Below are positions 18,701-26,999 of a stretch of 62,724 bases of DNA, piece by piece. The DNA comes from Pseudomonas sp. BGI-2 (GTDB lineage: Bacteria > Pseudomonadota > Gammaproteobacteria > Pseudomonadales > Pseudomonadaceae). Position numbers and translations under genes: made by a program. Under the pieces are notes generated by a model. That model saw only the letters and a list, made by a program, of their open reading frames with translations. It did no database searches and had not been told where the DNA came from. The DNA lies in the NCBI RefSeq assembly GCF_004310295.1, contig NZ_SISB01000039.1, positions 1-62,724 on the forward strand, written 5' to 3'. The stretch's first letter is position 1, and the number at the start of each line of letters is the position of its first letter.

Positions 18701-21700
18701 CGGCCGTCGCCAGCGATGTAATGCGCATCGAGCAACTCGTTGTCGTAGGCCAGGTTGGCCCCGGTGTGCGGATTGGCCGGCACTGCGTTGCCAATATCGG
18801 AATCCGCGTCAGGCACGAGCACGCCACTGCTGAACACCGGCGCTGCATTGTGAGCAATGTCGGCGAGGAACTGGTGACCGGTGCGCACCGCATTGGTCAG
18901 GCTAATGGGGGAAAGCGGATTGCCTTCGACCAGCACGTCATCAGCCGTGCCGCCCAGACCGTCAACCCCCTTCATCACGACCATCGGGAAGCCGTTCGGC
19001 CCCTTGATGAAATTGCCATAGGCGTCGGTCGCCAACAGTGGCGAGTTACTGACGTCGGCATCGGTCAGGCGGATACCCAGGATGTCATTGGCCTGCGCCT
19101 TGACCACCTTCCAGGTCGCCATGCCTCCGATTTCGGTGTCGTCTGCGGTGCCAAACGTGCCATCCGCCCCCAGGTCACGGTTAGTGATCAGTCTGCCGGT
19201 CGCGATCGGGCCGTTGTCGGTCAGCTCATAACCGCGCAGGAACACCTGGTGCGACGGGTGCGAGCTGTAGGTCTGGTTTTGGTCCACGAATGGCGACGTG
19301 GTGTTGGTGTGCTCATGGATGTCGTCGGCCGTGCCGAGAACGCCATCCGCACCTGGCAGGTTGGTCGCGCGGGTCAGCACCATGAAGTTGGTGTGGCCAC
19401 CTGGCACATACAGCGGATCATCCGGTTGCAGCGGGATGAAGATGGTGCCCGAACCGCCTTTGGTCAGCAGGTCCAGACCATGATCGAAGAACTGCCCGAA
19501 GAAGGTCATCCAGGCATTGAACGGCGCGGACAACCCTGCATCCGCGGTGATGTTCTCGAACAGATACACATCGTGGTCGTCGCCCGTACCGAACTGACCA
19601 TCCATGCCGGGGCTGGCGACGATCCGTACGCCATCCTTGAGCACGTCATCGTTGTTCAGCGCGCCGTAATTGAGTACACCGTCCGCCCCCACGTCGTAAG
19701 CCGTGGCATACGCCGCCGGGTTGTTCGACGTCTGGTCGACGATCAGATTGCTGATGGTGCGCGGCTGCGAGTCAAACACAGCCCCGCTGGTTTGCTGATA
19801 TGACGATCCCGGGATGGCCGGCGAGCCGGGGCCGAAGAATCCGGCAGGAGCACCTTCGGCCGGATTGAAGACTGGATCGGTCAGCCGCGGAAAGACGTTA
19901 TCGGCAGCACCATATTGGGTGTTGTTGATGCCATTGAGGTTCATCAGGTTGTTGTTCGATCCATCGACCGCACGCAAGCCCAAGGGTGCGCGGATATTCG
20001 GGATCAACGAGAGGATGTCCTGACCGGCCGCGTCAGCCTCGGCAATCTTGATCTGATCAAGAATGAAGTTGAGGTCGGAGCGGACCATGTGAAGGCCCTC
20101 GCCGCCCTCGGTGGCATTGACGACGGGTGTCGGGGCCGTCGGCACAACCAACGCGCCGGGAGCCACCACGGCCGTCGGTTGCGAGAACACTACTTCAGTA
20201 GTGCCATGCCCATCCTGGTAGATCGCCTTGACCCTCAGTGACAACCCGGCAAGATCAGGCGAGACCTTGAAGGTGGTGCCGTCTGCGCTCTGGAATGCCA
20301 GGTCACCGGCAGGCAGCAGAATGATGTCTTCGAAAACGCCGGTGCCCGGGTCGGATTCGAACTGCCAATAGTAGGACACCGACGAGTTGTTGAGACTTCC
20401 CCCGCCGGCGTTGTTGGCGTCGGTCACCCCGGCCACGCTGACAACCAGTGTGTCACCCACCGTGATCGCCCCACCGTTTCCATCCGCGATGGCAGGCCGG
20501 CCGACGGGTTGCGCATTAAGCCCCGGCACCAGCACTTGCTGGGTATCGGCGAACTGCAGGCGTTCGATATGCAGCAGGGTATCGACGCCGTCGCGCCCCG
20601 CTACGGTATCGGCCACTGTCCAGACATCGTCCGCCAGGCTGGCCGTGCCGCGGTCGTCCTGTGTCACCACATACTCGGACTGGACGCCGGAGAAAAACGC
20701 GGTATCGAAAGCCGCCCCGCCCGTCGAGGTACCGGGCAGGATTTCCCGCACTGCCTTGAGCTGGCCCGGGTTATAGGTGCCGTCCAACATGAAGGGGATC
20801 ATGTCGACCATGCTGTCGAAACTGGCGATCTCTGGACCGGTATGATTAACATCGCCGGCGTCATAAACCGCAATCCTGACGTTGAGCCATTTGTCGCCGT
20901 CGATCAGGTCATCGCCCCCGCGACCTTCGATCAGGTCACTGCCGTCGCCACCCAGGATGATGTTGCCAGTGGCAAAGCCGGTGGTCGGCAAACCGGCATC
21001 AGCCAGAAGCTGCGCCAGTCCCCGGATCAACGCCACATTGGTCAACGCACTGCCGTTGGCACCACCGTGGTCGAGGATAGTGGCCGCATCGATGTTATCG
21101 CCTTTGAGCACATCGCCGAATTTCGAACCGGACAAGCCTTCGACCTCGGCAAAACGGTCGAGGATCGAGGCCGGCGATGCGCCGACCGGATTGAACGGCC
21201 CGTTGTTCTGGTTTGGCGCGTTGCCGTGTGGCTGCGCCAGCGCGGCCATGGTCAGGTCAACGGTCACGCCGACCCTGTCATTTTTGTGTGTCACCCAGTC
21301 GAAACCGGACATGCCGTCCATATTGTCCTGGGCATCGCTGCCGACAAAGATGTCATCGCCACCCTCGCCGATCATTTCGTCGAAGCCAGCACCCCCTATA
21401 AAGATGTCGTTGCCGATCACATCGTCGCTGAGCAAGGGCGAGGCGTTATCGCCAGGTGCACCGTCCTGGGTGCCCTTTTCGATCCAGTCATCGCCTTCGT
21501 TGCCGGTGGCTGGCAGGTTGGTCTTGGCACCAAGGATGAAATCGTCACCCTGACCGCCAAACGTGGTGCTGACATCTTCGGTGGTGACGATGAAGTCCTG
21601 CCCATCGCCTCCCAGGATCAGATTGCCTCCAGCCAGCATGCTACCGGCCACGATCACATCGTTGCCGGCATTGCCTTCAAGACGGTTGTCGCCGAACGAG

Positions 21701-24564
21701 TCGGTGATGATGTCATCGCCCGCGCCACCCAGTACCGCATCGTTCCCGGCGCCACCTTCAAGACGGTCGTTGCCGCCGTCACCGTAAAGGGTGTCATCGC
21801 CGTCACCGGAGATGATGATGTCATTACCGGCGGTGCCGCCCAGGACAACATGGTCTTCACCGGTGTATTGCAGATAATTACTGTCGGCACCAGGGGTGTT
21901 GGGGTTGTCTCGGATCACCAGTGGCACTATTTCCACGCCGTTGATCATGAGGCCGCCCGTCGGGTCGGCGCCGCCATTTGTGCCAAGGCCGGTGAACTGA
22001 TTGGCCTTATTCACTTCCAGGGTGTACGTAGGCGTCAGGAACACGGTGTTCGACAGGTGGGTAACATCGGTGTTGAGCATGATCAGCTTGGCAAAGGAGT
22101 TGTTTTCCAGCTCGGTGCCGAAGTTCAGGCCAGCGGTGCGTGACAGGTAGTAGAAGCGGTCGCCGTCCTGCAACGCCTCCATCTGGGTTTCAAACACGAA
22201 GTTGAACGTCGAGCCGAGCATGCCGCCGAACGGCATCTTCTGCTCGGCGAGGCCACCGACCCAGAAGTCGATGTCGTCGACACCCGTGATCGTCACACCC
22301 GTCAGATCGTCTGCAGTGCCCAGCACCCCATCCTTGCCGGCCCGCGTTACGTTGGCCCAGGCACCGCTGCCGTTGAGGAAGTCCAGGCGGTCAGCCGGCG
22401 AACCTGCACCACCGAATACCAGCGCCAAGGCTGCAGCGCGTTTGTCGGCCAGCGTGGTCGCCGCGGTAATCGTGTCATGCGTGCCGTAGGCAGCGATGAA
22501 GTTAACCAACGACTCGGGGTGCTTGAGGTTGTCTGCCAGGTCAGCCCAACTGATGTACGGCTTGAGTTGGCTGTCACCGGTTAATTCGTAGAACTCACGG
22601 CGTGCCTCATTCAGCGTGGGGATGCCAGTGTCGCGACCACGCGCCAGGTTCAGGGCGGGCAAATCGAGCGGCAGACCGAGCAGATTGTTGCGCAACGCTT
22701 CAGTGACGAACTCGTCGATCTCGTTGCCGAGCTGGCGGGTCACACCGCGGATGATCGCCCCTGCCGCTTCGTCCGCAGTAGCCCCGCTGCCGGCGAACGC
22801 CAGCGGGTTGAGGAAGGCCGCGATCAGACCCATTTGCGAGTCCGGGTTGTTCGGGTCAGTGAGCAGCGGATTGAACTCGGGATCGAAACGATCGACGGTC
22901 TCGGTCAACATCGAGTGACCGAAGCGATACACCACGTGGGCGAACTCGGCGAGGATGGCCGGGTTGATCGAGGTGTCATACCCGTTGGGTGCAAGGAATG
23001 CATCGATCTGCGGCTGAACGGTACGCCCGAACTCCTCGAACACCAAGTGCTGGTACTGCATCTCGGTGCCAAACTTGGCGGCCTGGAACAGGCGTTCGCC
23101 GTCCCACACCAATGCTGCGATTTCGGCGAGTGTCGTCGGTATTGCGGCGACGTCGTCCACCAGCCACTCATTGAGGAACGCCAGATCGCCGGCGGCCAGG
23201 ATGGTTTGCTTGGATTGCTGGACGAGGCGGTTGTGCTCGGAGTGGAACACATGGTGCACGGCGGTCAGGCCAATGTTTTCGTTCGCCCGTCCGTCGCCGG
23301 CAATGTAGTGGGCGTCGAGCAGTTCATTGTCATAGGTCAGGTTCTTGCCGCCCGCACCAACGGGCTGCGCATTGCCGACATCGGCGTCGGCATCCGCCTG
23401 CAGAACCCCACCGACGACCACTGGCGCGGCATTGTGGGCGATGTCGTCAAGGAAACCATGCCCGGTGCTTACGGCATTGGCCAGACTGATCGGAGCATCC
23501 CGATTGCCTTCGACCAGTTGCGTGACGTCATCAGCCGTCCCGGCAATACCGTCGGTGCCGTTACTGGTGCGCATCACCACCTGCGGCATACCGTTCGGCC
23601 CCCGAACGAAGTTGCCATAGGCATCAGTGGCCAGCAGCGGCACGTTGTGCACATCAACGTCGGTCAGGTTGATGCCGAGAATGTCACGGGCCTGAGCTTT
23701 TACCACTGCCCAGGTCGCCATGCCGCCGCTTTCGCCGTCGCCATCATCGGCAGTGCCGAACTTGCCATCGGCGCCGAGATCGCGGTTGGTAATCAAGCGC
23801 CCCGTTGCAATAGGGTCACCTGCCGCGTTCAGGACGTACTCGCGCAGGAACACCTGATGCGACGGGTGCGAGCTGTAGGTCTGGCTCTGGTCTACGAATG
23901 GCGAGGTGGTATTGGGCTGGCCATCATCGGAAGTGCCGACTATTCCGTCCGCGCCGGCAGTACGCACTGCTCGTGACAGCACCATGAAATTGGTCGGGCT
24001 GCCCGGGACGAACAACGGATCGTCGGGCTGTAGCGGAATATAAACGATGTCAGTACTGCTCTTGCTCAACAGGTCCAGGCCGTGGTCGAAGAACTGGCCG
24101 AAGAAGGTCATCCACGAGTTGAAGCCGGCGGTCAGACCGACGTCCGGCGACTCGTTGGGGATAAAGAACACTTCCTTGTCGTCGTCCGTGCCGAACACGC
24201 CGTCCAGGCCGGGGCTGATCACCGGGTCGGCACCGCCGTTCGCCGCAACCGCTGCCGGGTTGTTGGCTGTCTGGTCGTTGATCAGGTTACTGATAATCCT
24301 TGGCTGCGGGTCGACCACAGTCCCTGTTCCGGCGTACGCCGCTCGATACGAGGCATCAAGCAGGCGCAGGAAGGAATTGTCCGCAGCGCCAAACTCGCTT
24401 TGCCCGGTGACCAGGTTGTTGTAGCTGCCATCGACGGTTCGCAGGCCGAATGGGACCTGACTGTTGGGGAGTAAATCACCAAGGCTGGTGCCGTTGGCAT
24501 GCGCCTCTGCGATGAAAATTTGCTTGAGGATGAATTCCAGGTCCGACTTGTTGAAATTGGCCAT
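12796..24564 (-). CDS. Giant RTX protein with two animal-type haem peroxidase domains (PehA/MopA-like)
   Basis: A 3922-residue secreted protein. Residues 1 to about 1490 and 1493 to about 2960 are two copies of one module. Each module has an animal-type haem peroxidase (distal His in GQFFDHGLDLL at 161 and 1695; HxEHNRL; proximal His in YRFGHSMLTE at 550 and 2080), an RTX calcium block (about 905-1270 and 2430-2740), and an Ig-like segment. Two further Ig-like repeats span about 2968-3150. Six modules of about 85 residues with GGxGNDTF follow. The C-terminus ends DFILAT, a type I secretion signal; there is no Sec signal. Short DGxxGTxDD calcium-type motifs are inserted in the peroxidase domains. 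I saw no cysteine. The ATG follows GAGGA. Homologues include the P. putida PehA peroxidase and MopA Mn(II) oxidase; two peroxidase domains in one chain is notable. Confidence 0.92.
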   Translation of the reverse strand: MANFNKSDLEFILKQIFIAEAHANGTSLGDLLPNSQVPFGLRTVDGSYNNLVTGQSEFGAADNSFLRLLDASYRAAYAGTGTVVDPQPRIISNLINDQTANNPAAVAANGGADPVISPGLDGVFGTDDDKEVFFIPNESPDVGLTAGFNSWMTFFGQFFDHGLDLLSKSSTDIVYIPLQPDDPLFVPGSPTNFMVLSRAVRTAGADGIVGTSDDGQPNTTSPFVDQSQTYSSHPSHQVFLREYVLNAAGDPIATGRLITNRDLGADGKFGTADDGDGESGGMATWAVVKAQARDILGINLTDVDVHNVPLLATDAYGNFVRGPNGMPQVVMRTSNGTDGIAGTADDVTQLVEGNRDAPISLANAVSTGHGFLDDIAHNAAPVVVGGVLQADADADVGNAQPVGAGGKNLTYDNELLDAHYIAGDGRANENIGLTAVHHVFHSEHNRLVQQSKQTILAAGDLAFLNEWLVDDVAAIPTTLAEIAALVWDGERLFQAAKFGTEMQYQHLVFEEFGRTVQPQIDAFLAPNGYDTSINPAILAEFAHVVYRFGHSMLTETVDRFDPEFNPLLTDPNNPDSQMGLIAAFLNPLAFAGSGATADEAAGAIIRGVTRQLGNEIDEFVTEALRNNLLGLPLDLPALNLARGRDTGIPTLNEARREFYELTGDSQLKPYISWADLADNLKHPESLVNFIAAYGTHDTITAATTLADKRAAALALVFGGAGSPADRLDFLNGSGAWANVTRAGKDGVLGTADDLTGVTITGVDDIDFWVGGLAEQKMPFGGMLGSTFNFVFETQMEALQDGDRFYYLSRTAGLNFGTELENNSFAKLIMLNTDVTHLSNTVFLTPTYTLEVNKANQFTGLGTNGGADPTGGLMINGVEIVPLVIRDNPNTPGADSNYLQYTGEDHVVLGGTAGNDIIISGDGDDTLYGDGGNDRLEGGAGNDAVLGGAGDDIITDSFGDNRLEGNAGNDVIVAGSMLAGGNLILGGDGQDFIVTTEDVSTTFGGQGDDFILGAKTNLPATGNEGDDWIEKGTQDGAPGDNASPLLSDDVIGNDIFIGGAGFDEMIGEGGDDIFVGSDAQDNMDGMSGFDWVTHKNDRVGVTVDLTMAALAQPHGNAPNQNNGPFNPVGASPASILDRFAEVEGLSGSKFGDVLKGDNIDAATILDHGGANGSALTNVALIRGLAQLLADAGLPTTGFATGNIILGGDGSDLIEGRGGDDLIDGDKWLNVRIAVYDAGDVNHTGPEIASFDSMVDMIPFMLDGTYNPGQLKAVREILPGTSTGGAAFDTAFFSGVQSEYVVTQDDRGTASLADDVWTVADTVAGRDGVDTLLHIERLQFADTQQVLVPGLNAQPVGRPAIADGNGGAITVGDTLVVSVAGVTDANNAGGGSLNNSSVSYYWQFESDPGTGVFEDIILLPAGDLAFQSADGTTFKVSPDLAGLSLRVKAIYQDGHGTTEVVFSQPTAVVAPGALVVPTAPTPVVNATEGGEGLHMVRSDLNFILDQIKIAEADAAGQDILSLIPNIRAPLGLRAVDGSNNNLMNLNGINNTQYGAADNVFPRLTDPVFNPAEGAPAGFFGPGSPAIPGSSYQQTSGAVFDSQPRTISNLIVDQTSNNPAAYATAYDVGADGVLNYGALNNDDVLKDGVRIVASPGMDGQFGTGDDHDVYLFENITADAGLSAPFNAWMTFFGQFFDHGLDLLTKGGSGTIFIPLQPDDPLYVPGGHTNFMVLTRATNLPGADGVLGTADDIHEHTNTTSPFVDQNQTYSSHPSHQVFLRGYELTDNGPIATGRLITNRDLGADGTFGTADDTEIGGMATWKVVKAQANDILGIRLTDADVSNSPLLATDAYGNFIKGPNGFPMVVMKGVDGLGGTADDVLVEGNPLSPISLTNAVRTGHQFLADIAHNAAPVFSSGVLVPDADSDIGNAVPANPHTGANLAYDNELLDAHYIAGDGRVNENIGLTAVHAIFHAEHNRLVAQTMDTVLDSADLAFLNEWLLTPVSGLPANQAEIDALVWNGERLFQAAKFGTEMQYQHLVFEEFARTIQPRVDLFFAPTQVYDVDLDASIVAEFAHTVYRFGHSMLTETVDRFDVDFNVVGDPNSADPDQQLGLIAAFLNPLAYAASGVTPEDATSAIVRGMTRQAGNEIDEFVTEALRSNLLGLPLDLPAINIARGRDVGIPSLNAVRRDIYSQTGDTQLKPYTSWVDLVQHLKHPESLINFIAAYGTHSTITAATTLEAKRAAAMLLVFGDGGVNEPSDRLDFLNGTGTWANVTRAGKDGVLGTADDLKGVTITGVDAIDLWIGGLAEEKTPFGGMLGSTFNFVFENQLEKLQDGDRFYYLERTAGLSMNAELESNSFAKLIMANTSATHLPGLVFSDPGFYLERDQSKQFNEGLGNADPLGENGEQVVFRDNPLTAGADTNYIKYTGEEHIVLGGTNNADILIASEGDDTVWGDGGNDRIEGGDGNDQLRGGAGDDIISDRGGDDNIQGGDGNDVLHGGNGVNLIIGGFGNDFIVTGEDASEAIGGHGNDFILGSKANEQDMGNEGDDWIEKGTSDGAPGDNFDPLGNDPVIGHDVFIGAGENDKFNGEGGDDIMVGSLGLGDRYIGGSGYDWATFKGLAQGVSIDFTDRFFDVPPVPGSGASALVRFDIMEGLSGSAHGDFLRGDNEDATSLPTAGATGSVLTNINLIDGLADVLPAGATFFDGGNIILGGSGSDLIEGRGGDDIIDGDKWLNVRISVRANADGTGPEIATFDSMEPLVPFMLNGTYNPGQLIIKREILTGNDRFDTAVFSGNSTEYIVEVEGNTVIVTDLVAGRDGVDRLTGIERLQFSDLAQSSGVGTALNEGPSGHLAILDDATGLRDDTPVAGQLLRVSNRAVHDVDNVSGVNTTGAVTGAVAYYWQVENIPGTGIYEDITVIAAGEASRATGTTYRVADDVAGLNIRVRAVYQDTKGTLEIVDSSGNSTPTAGPSVNGLLVQNQLLTADPSSIIDLDGLSNPQFTYQWQATNGVSFVNIVGATGSTFTLSQDQVGDQVRVVVSYVDDFGVAESVASDPSDPVANVNDAPTGALLISDTTPEQGQVLTALTAGIADVDGLGTFSYQWQQGTGASFTDINGATAATFTPGGAQGNLQLRVIVSYTDGFGTLESVTSAATAAVPPGVVLTGDAAANTLTGGTGDDVLNGLGGNDTLNGLAGSDLLLGGTGNDILNGGDDNDILNGEDGNDTLNGGLGADAMNGGAGNDTFVVDNVGDTVTEAAGGGTDLVQTSLASYVLGANVENLAYTGAGNFTGTGNALANSITGGVGNDALSGGDGNDILNGGLGADAMNGGAGNDTFVVDNVGDTVTEAAGGGTDLVQTSLASYVLGANVENLTYTGAGNFTGTGNALANTLTGGVGNDVLNGGDGNDILNGGLGADAMNGGTGNDTFVVDNVGDTVNEALGGGTDLVQTSLANYVLGANIENLTFTGAGNFTGTGNALDNTLTGGFGNDVLNGGAGADQLIGGAGNDTYVIDAADVVVEAAGGGTDTVQTTLASYTLGANIENLTFTGVGNFAGNGNALNNVITGGAGNDTLNGDSGNDILNGGLGADVMNGGVGNDTFVVDNVGDTVTEALGGGTDLVQTSLASYLLGDNVENLAFTGVGNFTGTGNALANTLTGGVGNDVLNGGAGADQLVGGGGNDTYVVDATADVVVEVAGGGTDTVQTSLASYTLSANVENLSYTGIGNFVGNGNVSNNVITAGAGNDILNGGSGDDILTGNGGNDTLNGDLGNDTLLGGLGDDSLDGGTGNDLLQGGDGNDTLLGGIGNDTLLGGIGNDSIDGGAGNDTVTGGAGNDIMDASSGNDVFLFAAGFGTDQIISFDANAAGGQDLLDISAFGVTAATFAATVIITDVGADTLISSAGAESIRLVGVADATTVTATDFILAT

Positions 24565-25256
24565 TGCGGTGTCCTCGATCTATTGGGAGAAAAGCACGGG
24601 ACGATGAAACCCTCCCACGCCCAGTCAGGTGCTGGCTTGCGCAGTTCGTTGGTTCGGTTGTTTAGCGAGAGCAGGCGTGGATCAGGCAAAGCCGTCCCCT
24701 GCGCCCGGTAATGCGCGCCTGGAATTCGCGGAATGAAATGTCGCTGAGCGATTAGGCAGAGCGATTCCGAGCCACTGGTGGGCCATGGAATCGGGAAGTC
24801 GAAGCGAACTTCCTGAACAGCTCCGTCACGGTGCTACAGAACAAAATGATCGACATGTCTTGCTCCTTCAGGAACACCGTGCCTTGCACTTTCGAAGCGA
24901 CGGCAGGCTTCAGACGGGCGCCCTTGGACATGACTAAAGTTCCATAGCTATGCTCTGTCAATATTACGACGCAAAAAACGACGATTGGCATTTGATATGC
25001 CAACTTACTGTTCTTTAAAGAGATATAGAGATTTATAACAACTGCTAGAGCGAAATGTTATTTCAAACTGTATCGCTAGAGAGACAAACGCCACCTACGC
25101 TGCTGCGTGTAAACATAAAAATTTATGGAACTTTTCCAAGAGCGCTACAGCTTGTGCCAACGAGACGCGCTCGCAACTACATCTATGGTTTGCCACAACA
25201 TTTGCTGCTGCTGTTTTGCCGCAAGCACAACCGGTTTTTCGGTGAGGGACTATCAA
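24565..25256. other. Divergent promoter region between the giant peroxidase and its secretion genes
   Basis: About 690 bases must hold promoters for both directions. Apart from the small minus-strand ORF at 24752-24856, nothing coding is convincing. Bases 24930-25130 are markedly AT-rich compared with the flanks, as expected for promoters. No operator palindrome was recognised. Confidence 0.5.
24752..24856 (-). CDS. Candidate small protein (34 residues)
   Basis: The ATG at 24856 is preceded on the minus strand by AAGGAG with a 6-base spacer, an almost ideal ribosome site. The product starts MSIILFCSTVTELFRKF: a short hydrophobic stretch, then a basic tail ending ARNRSA. It lies 187 bases upstream of the giant peroxidase in the same orientation and could be a leader peptide or small regulator. 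It matches nothing I know. The evidence is only the ribosome site and position. Confidence 0.35.
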   Translation of the reverse strand: MSIILFCSTVTELFRKFASTSRFHGPPVARNRSA

Positions 25257-26993
25257 ATGCACAAGCTCTCGAGCACCCGCTCCGAACTGGCCGACGCGAT
25301 TTTTCGCCTGCGCCGCAGTTTTTATTCGCTGGCGGGGTTCAGTGGCGTCATCAACGTCATGATGTTGACGCCAGCCATATACATGTTGCAGGTCTATGAC
25401 CGGGCCCTGGTCAGTCGCAACGTCACGACATTGACGATGTTGACCTTACTGGTGATAGGACTGTTCTTGCTGATGTCCACGCTGGAAATGGTCCGCACCC
25501 GCGTGTTGATCCGAGTCGGCAACTGCCTCGACATGGACCTCAACCGACGCATCTTCACTGCTGCGTTCGAGCGCAACCTGAGCCGCGCCGGAGGCAATCC
25601 GGCCCAGGCCCTGCAAGATCTCGCGCAGGTTCGTCAGTTCCTCACCGGCAATGCCCTGTTCGCTTTTTTCGATGCGCCCTGGACGCCGATGTACCTGCTG
25701 GTCGCCTATCTGATCCACCCGCTGCTCGGACTGATCACCCTGATCGGCTCGCTGATTCTGGTGTTCCTGGCTTATCTCACCGAAAAGGCGACGCAGAAGC
25801 CGCTGGCCGAAGCCAATCAGGCCGCCCTCTCCTCCGCCTGCTACGCCAACAACAACCTGCGCAACGCCGAGGTCATCGAGGCCATGGGCATGCTGCCGTC
25901 GATTGGCAAGCGCTGGTACCAAAGCCATTTGCGCATCCTGGAAATGCAGACACTGGCCTCCGACCGTGCCGCCCTGATCAGCAGTACCGGGCGCTTCGTG
26001 CGTATCACTTTGCAGTCGCTGATCCTCGGCGCCGGCGCACTGCTGGCGATCGAAGGCAAGATCACCCCCGGGATGATGATTGCTTGCTCGATCCTCACCG
26101 GCCGAGCGCTGGCCCCGGTGGAACAAGTCATTGCGTCGTGGAAGCAACTGCTCGGTTGCCGTTCGGCCTGGGGCCGGCTCAACGAGATGCTTGAAGACTA
26201 TCCGCGCCGGCCACCCAGCATGTCGCTGCAGCGGCCGCTTGGCATGCTGGCGGTGGAAAATGTGTATGCCGGCGCCCCCGGCACCAGCAACACGATTCTG
26301 CGCGGGGTGAGCTTCAACCTTTCACCCGGCGAAAGCCTTGGCATCATCGGTCCATCCGCCTCGGGCAAATCCACCCTCGCCCGCCTGCTGGTTGGCGTCT
26401 GGCCGGCGCAGGCCGGCAAGGTGCGCCTGGACGGCGCGGACATATTCACCTGGAACAAGGGCGAACTTGGCCCCTGGCTCGGTTACCTGCCACAGGACGT
26501 GGAGCTGTTCGAGGGCACCATCGCCGACAACATTGCGCGCTTTGGCGAAGTGGACAGCGACGCGGTCATCCGCGCCGCCCGGACTACTGGCGTGCACGAG
26601 ATGATCCTGCGTTTTGCGCAGGGTTACGAGACCCGTCTGGGCACCGATGGCAGCCCGCTTTCCGGTGGCCAGAAGCAACGCATCGCCTTGGCTCGCGCGC
26701 TGTATGGAGAGCCCAATCTGATTGTGCTGGATGAGCCGAACGCCAACCTCGACGACGTCGGTGAAAAGGCCCTGGTCGATGCGCTGGCCCAACTCAAGGG
26801 CCGTGGCGCCACCGTCATTCTGATTTCCCACCGCCCCAACGTGCTCTGCGCCGTCGATAAGGTGCTGATGCTGCGCGACGGCGGCGTGCAGATGCTTGGC
26901 ACACGTGACGAAGTATTCGCAGCGCTGCGCAAGACCAATGTGATGCCTGCAGGCGCGTCGACTCCACTGGCCTCCGTCAAAGCACGGGAGTGA
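25257..26993 (+). CDS. Type I secretion ABC transporter (PrtD/LapB-like)
   Basis: A 578-residue inner-membrane ABC exporter. The transmembrane part covers about residues 20-310 and the ATPase about 325-560: Walker A GPSASGKST near 365, signature LSGGQKQRIALARAL, Walker B LIVLDEPNANLD and a switch His in ISHRP. It lacks the N-terminal C39-like domain of HlyB, as PrtD-type proteins do. The ATG at 25257 (MHKLSSTRSE) follows GAGGGA; the upstream frame to 25125 is not protein-like. Divergent from the giant RTX peroxidase and followed by HlyD and TolC partners, it is the probable exporter of that protein. Confidence 0.93.
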   Translation: MHKLSSTRSELADAIFRLRRSFYSLAGFSGVINVMMLTPAIYMLQVYDRALVSRNVTTLTMLTLLVIGLFLLMSTLEMVRTRVLIRVGNCLDMDLNRRIFTAAFERNLSRAGGNPAQALQDLAQVRQFLTGNALFAFFDAPWTPMYLLVAYLIHPLLGLITLIGSLILVFLAYLTEKATQKPLAEANQAALSSACYANNNLRNAEVIEAMGMLPSIGKRWYQSHLRILEMQTLASDRAALISSTGRFVRITLQSLILGAGALLAIEGKITPGMMIACSILTGRALAPVEQVIASWKQLLGCRSAWGRLNEMLEDYPRRPPSMSLQRPLGMLAVENVYAGAPGTSNTILRGVSFNLSPGESLGIIGPSASGKSTLARLLVGVWPAQAGKVRLDGADIFTWNKGELGPWLGYLPQDVELFEGTIADNIARFGEVDSDAVIRAARTTGVHEMILRFAQGYETRLGTDGSPLSGGQKQRIALARALYGEPNLIVLDEPNANLDDVGEKALVDALAQLKGRGATVILISHRPNVLCAVDKVLMLRDGGVQMLGTRDEVFAALRKTNVMPAGASTPLASVKARE

Positions 26994-26999
26994 CCGATC

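Noticed and set aside
13711..22143. Very long plus-strand frames (13711-16548, 16588-19803, 20509-22143) opposite the giant peroxidase
   Set aside because: They mirror the codon bias and repeats of the minus-strand gene. Their products are low-complexity Val/Ala/Asp text without domains or ribosome sites.
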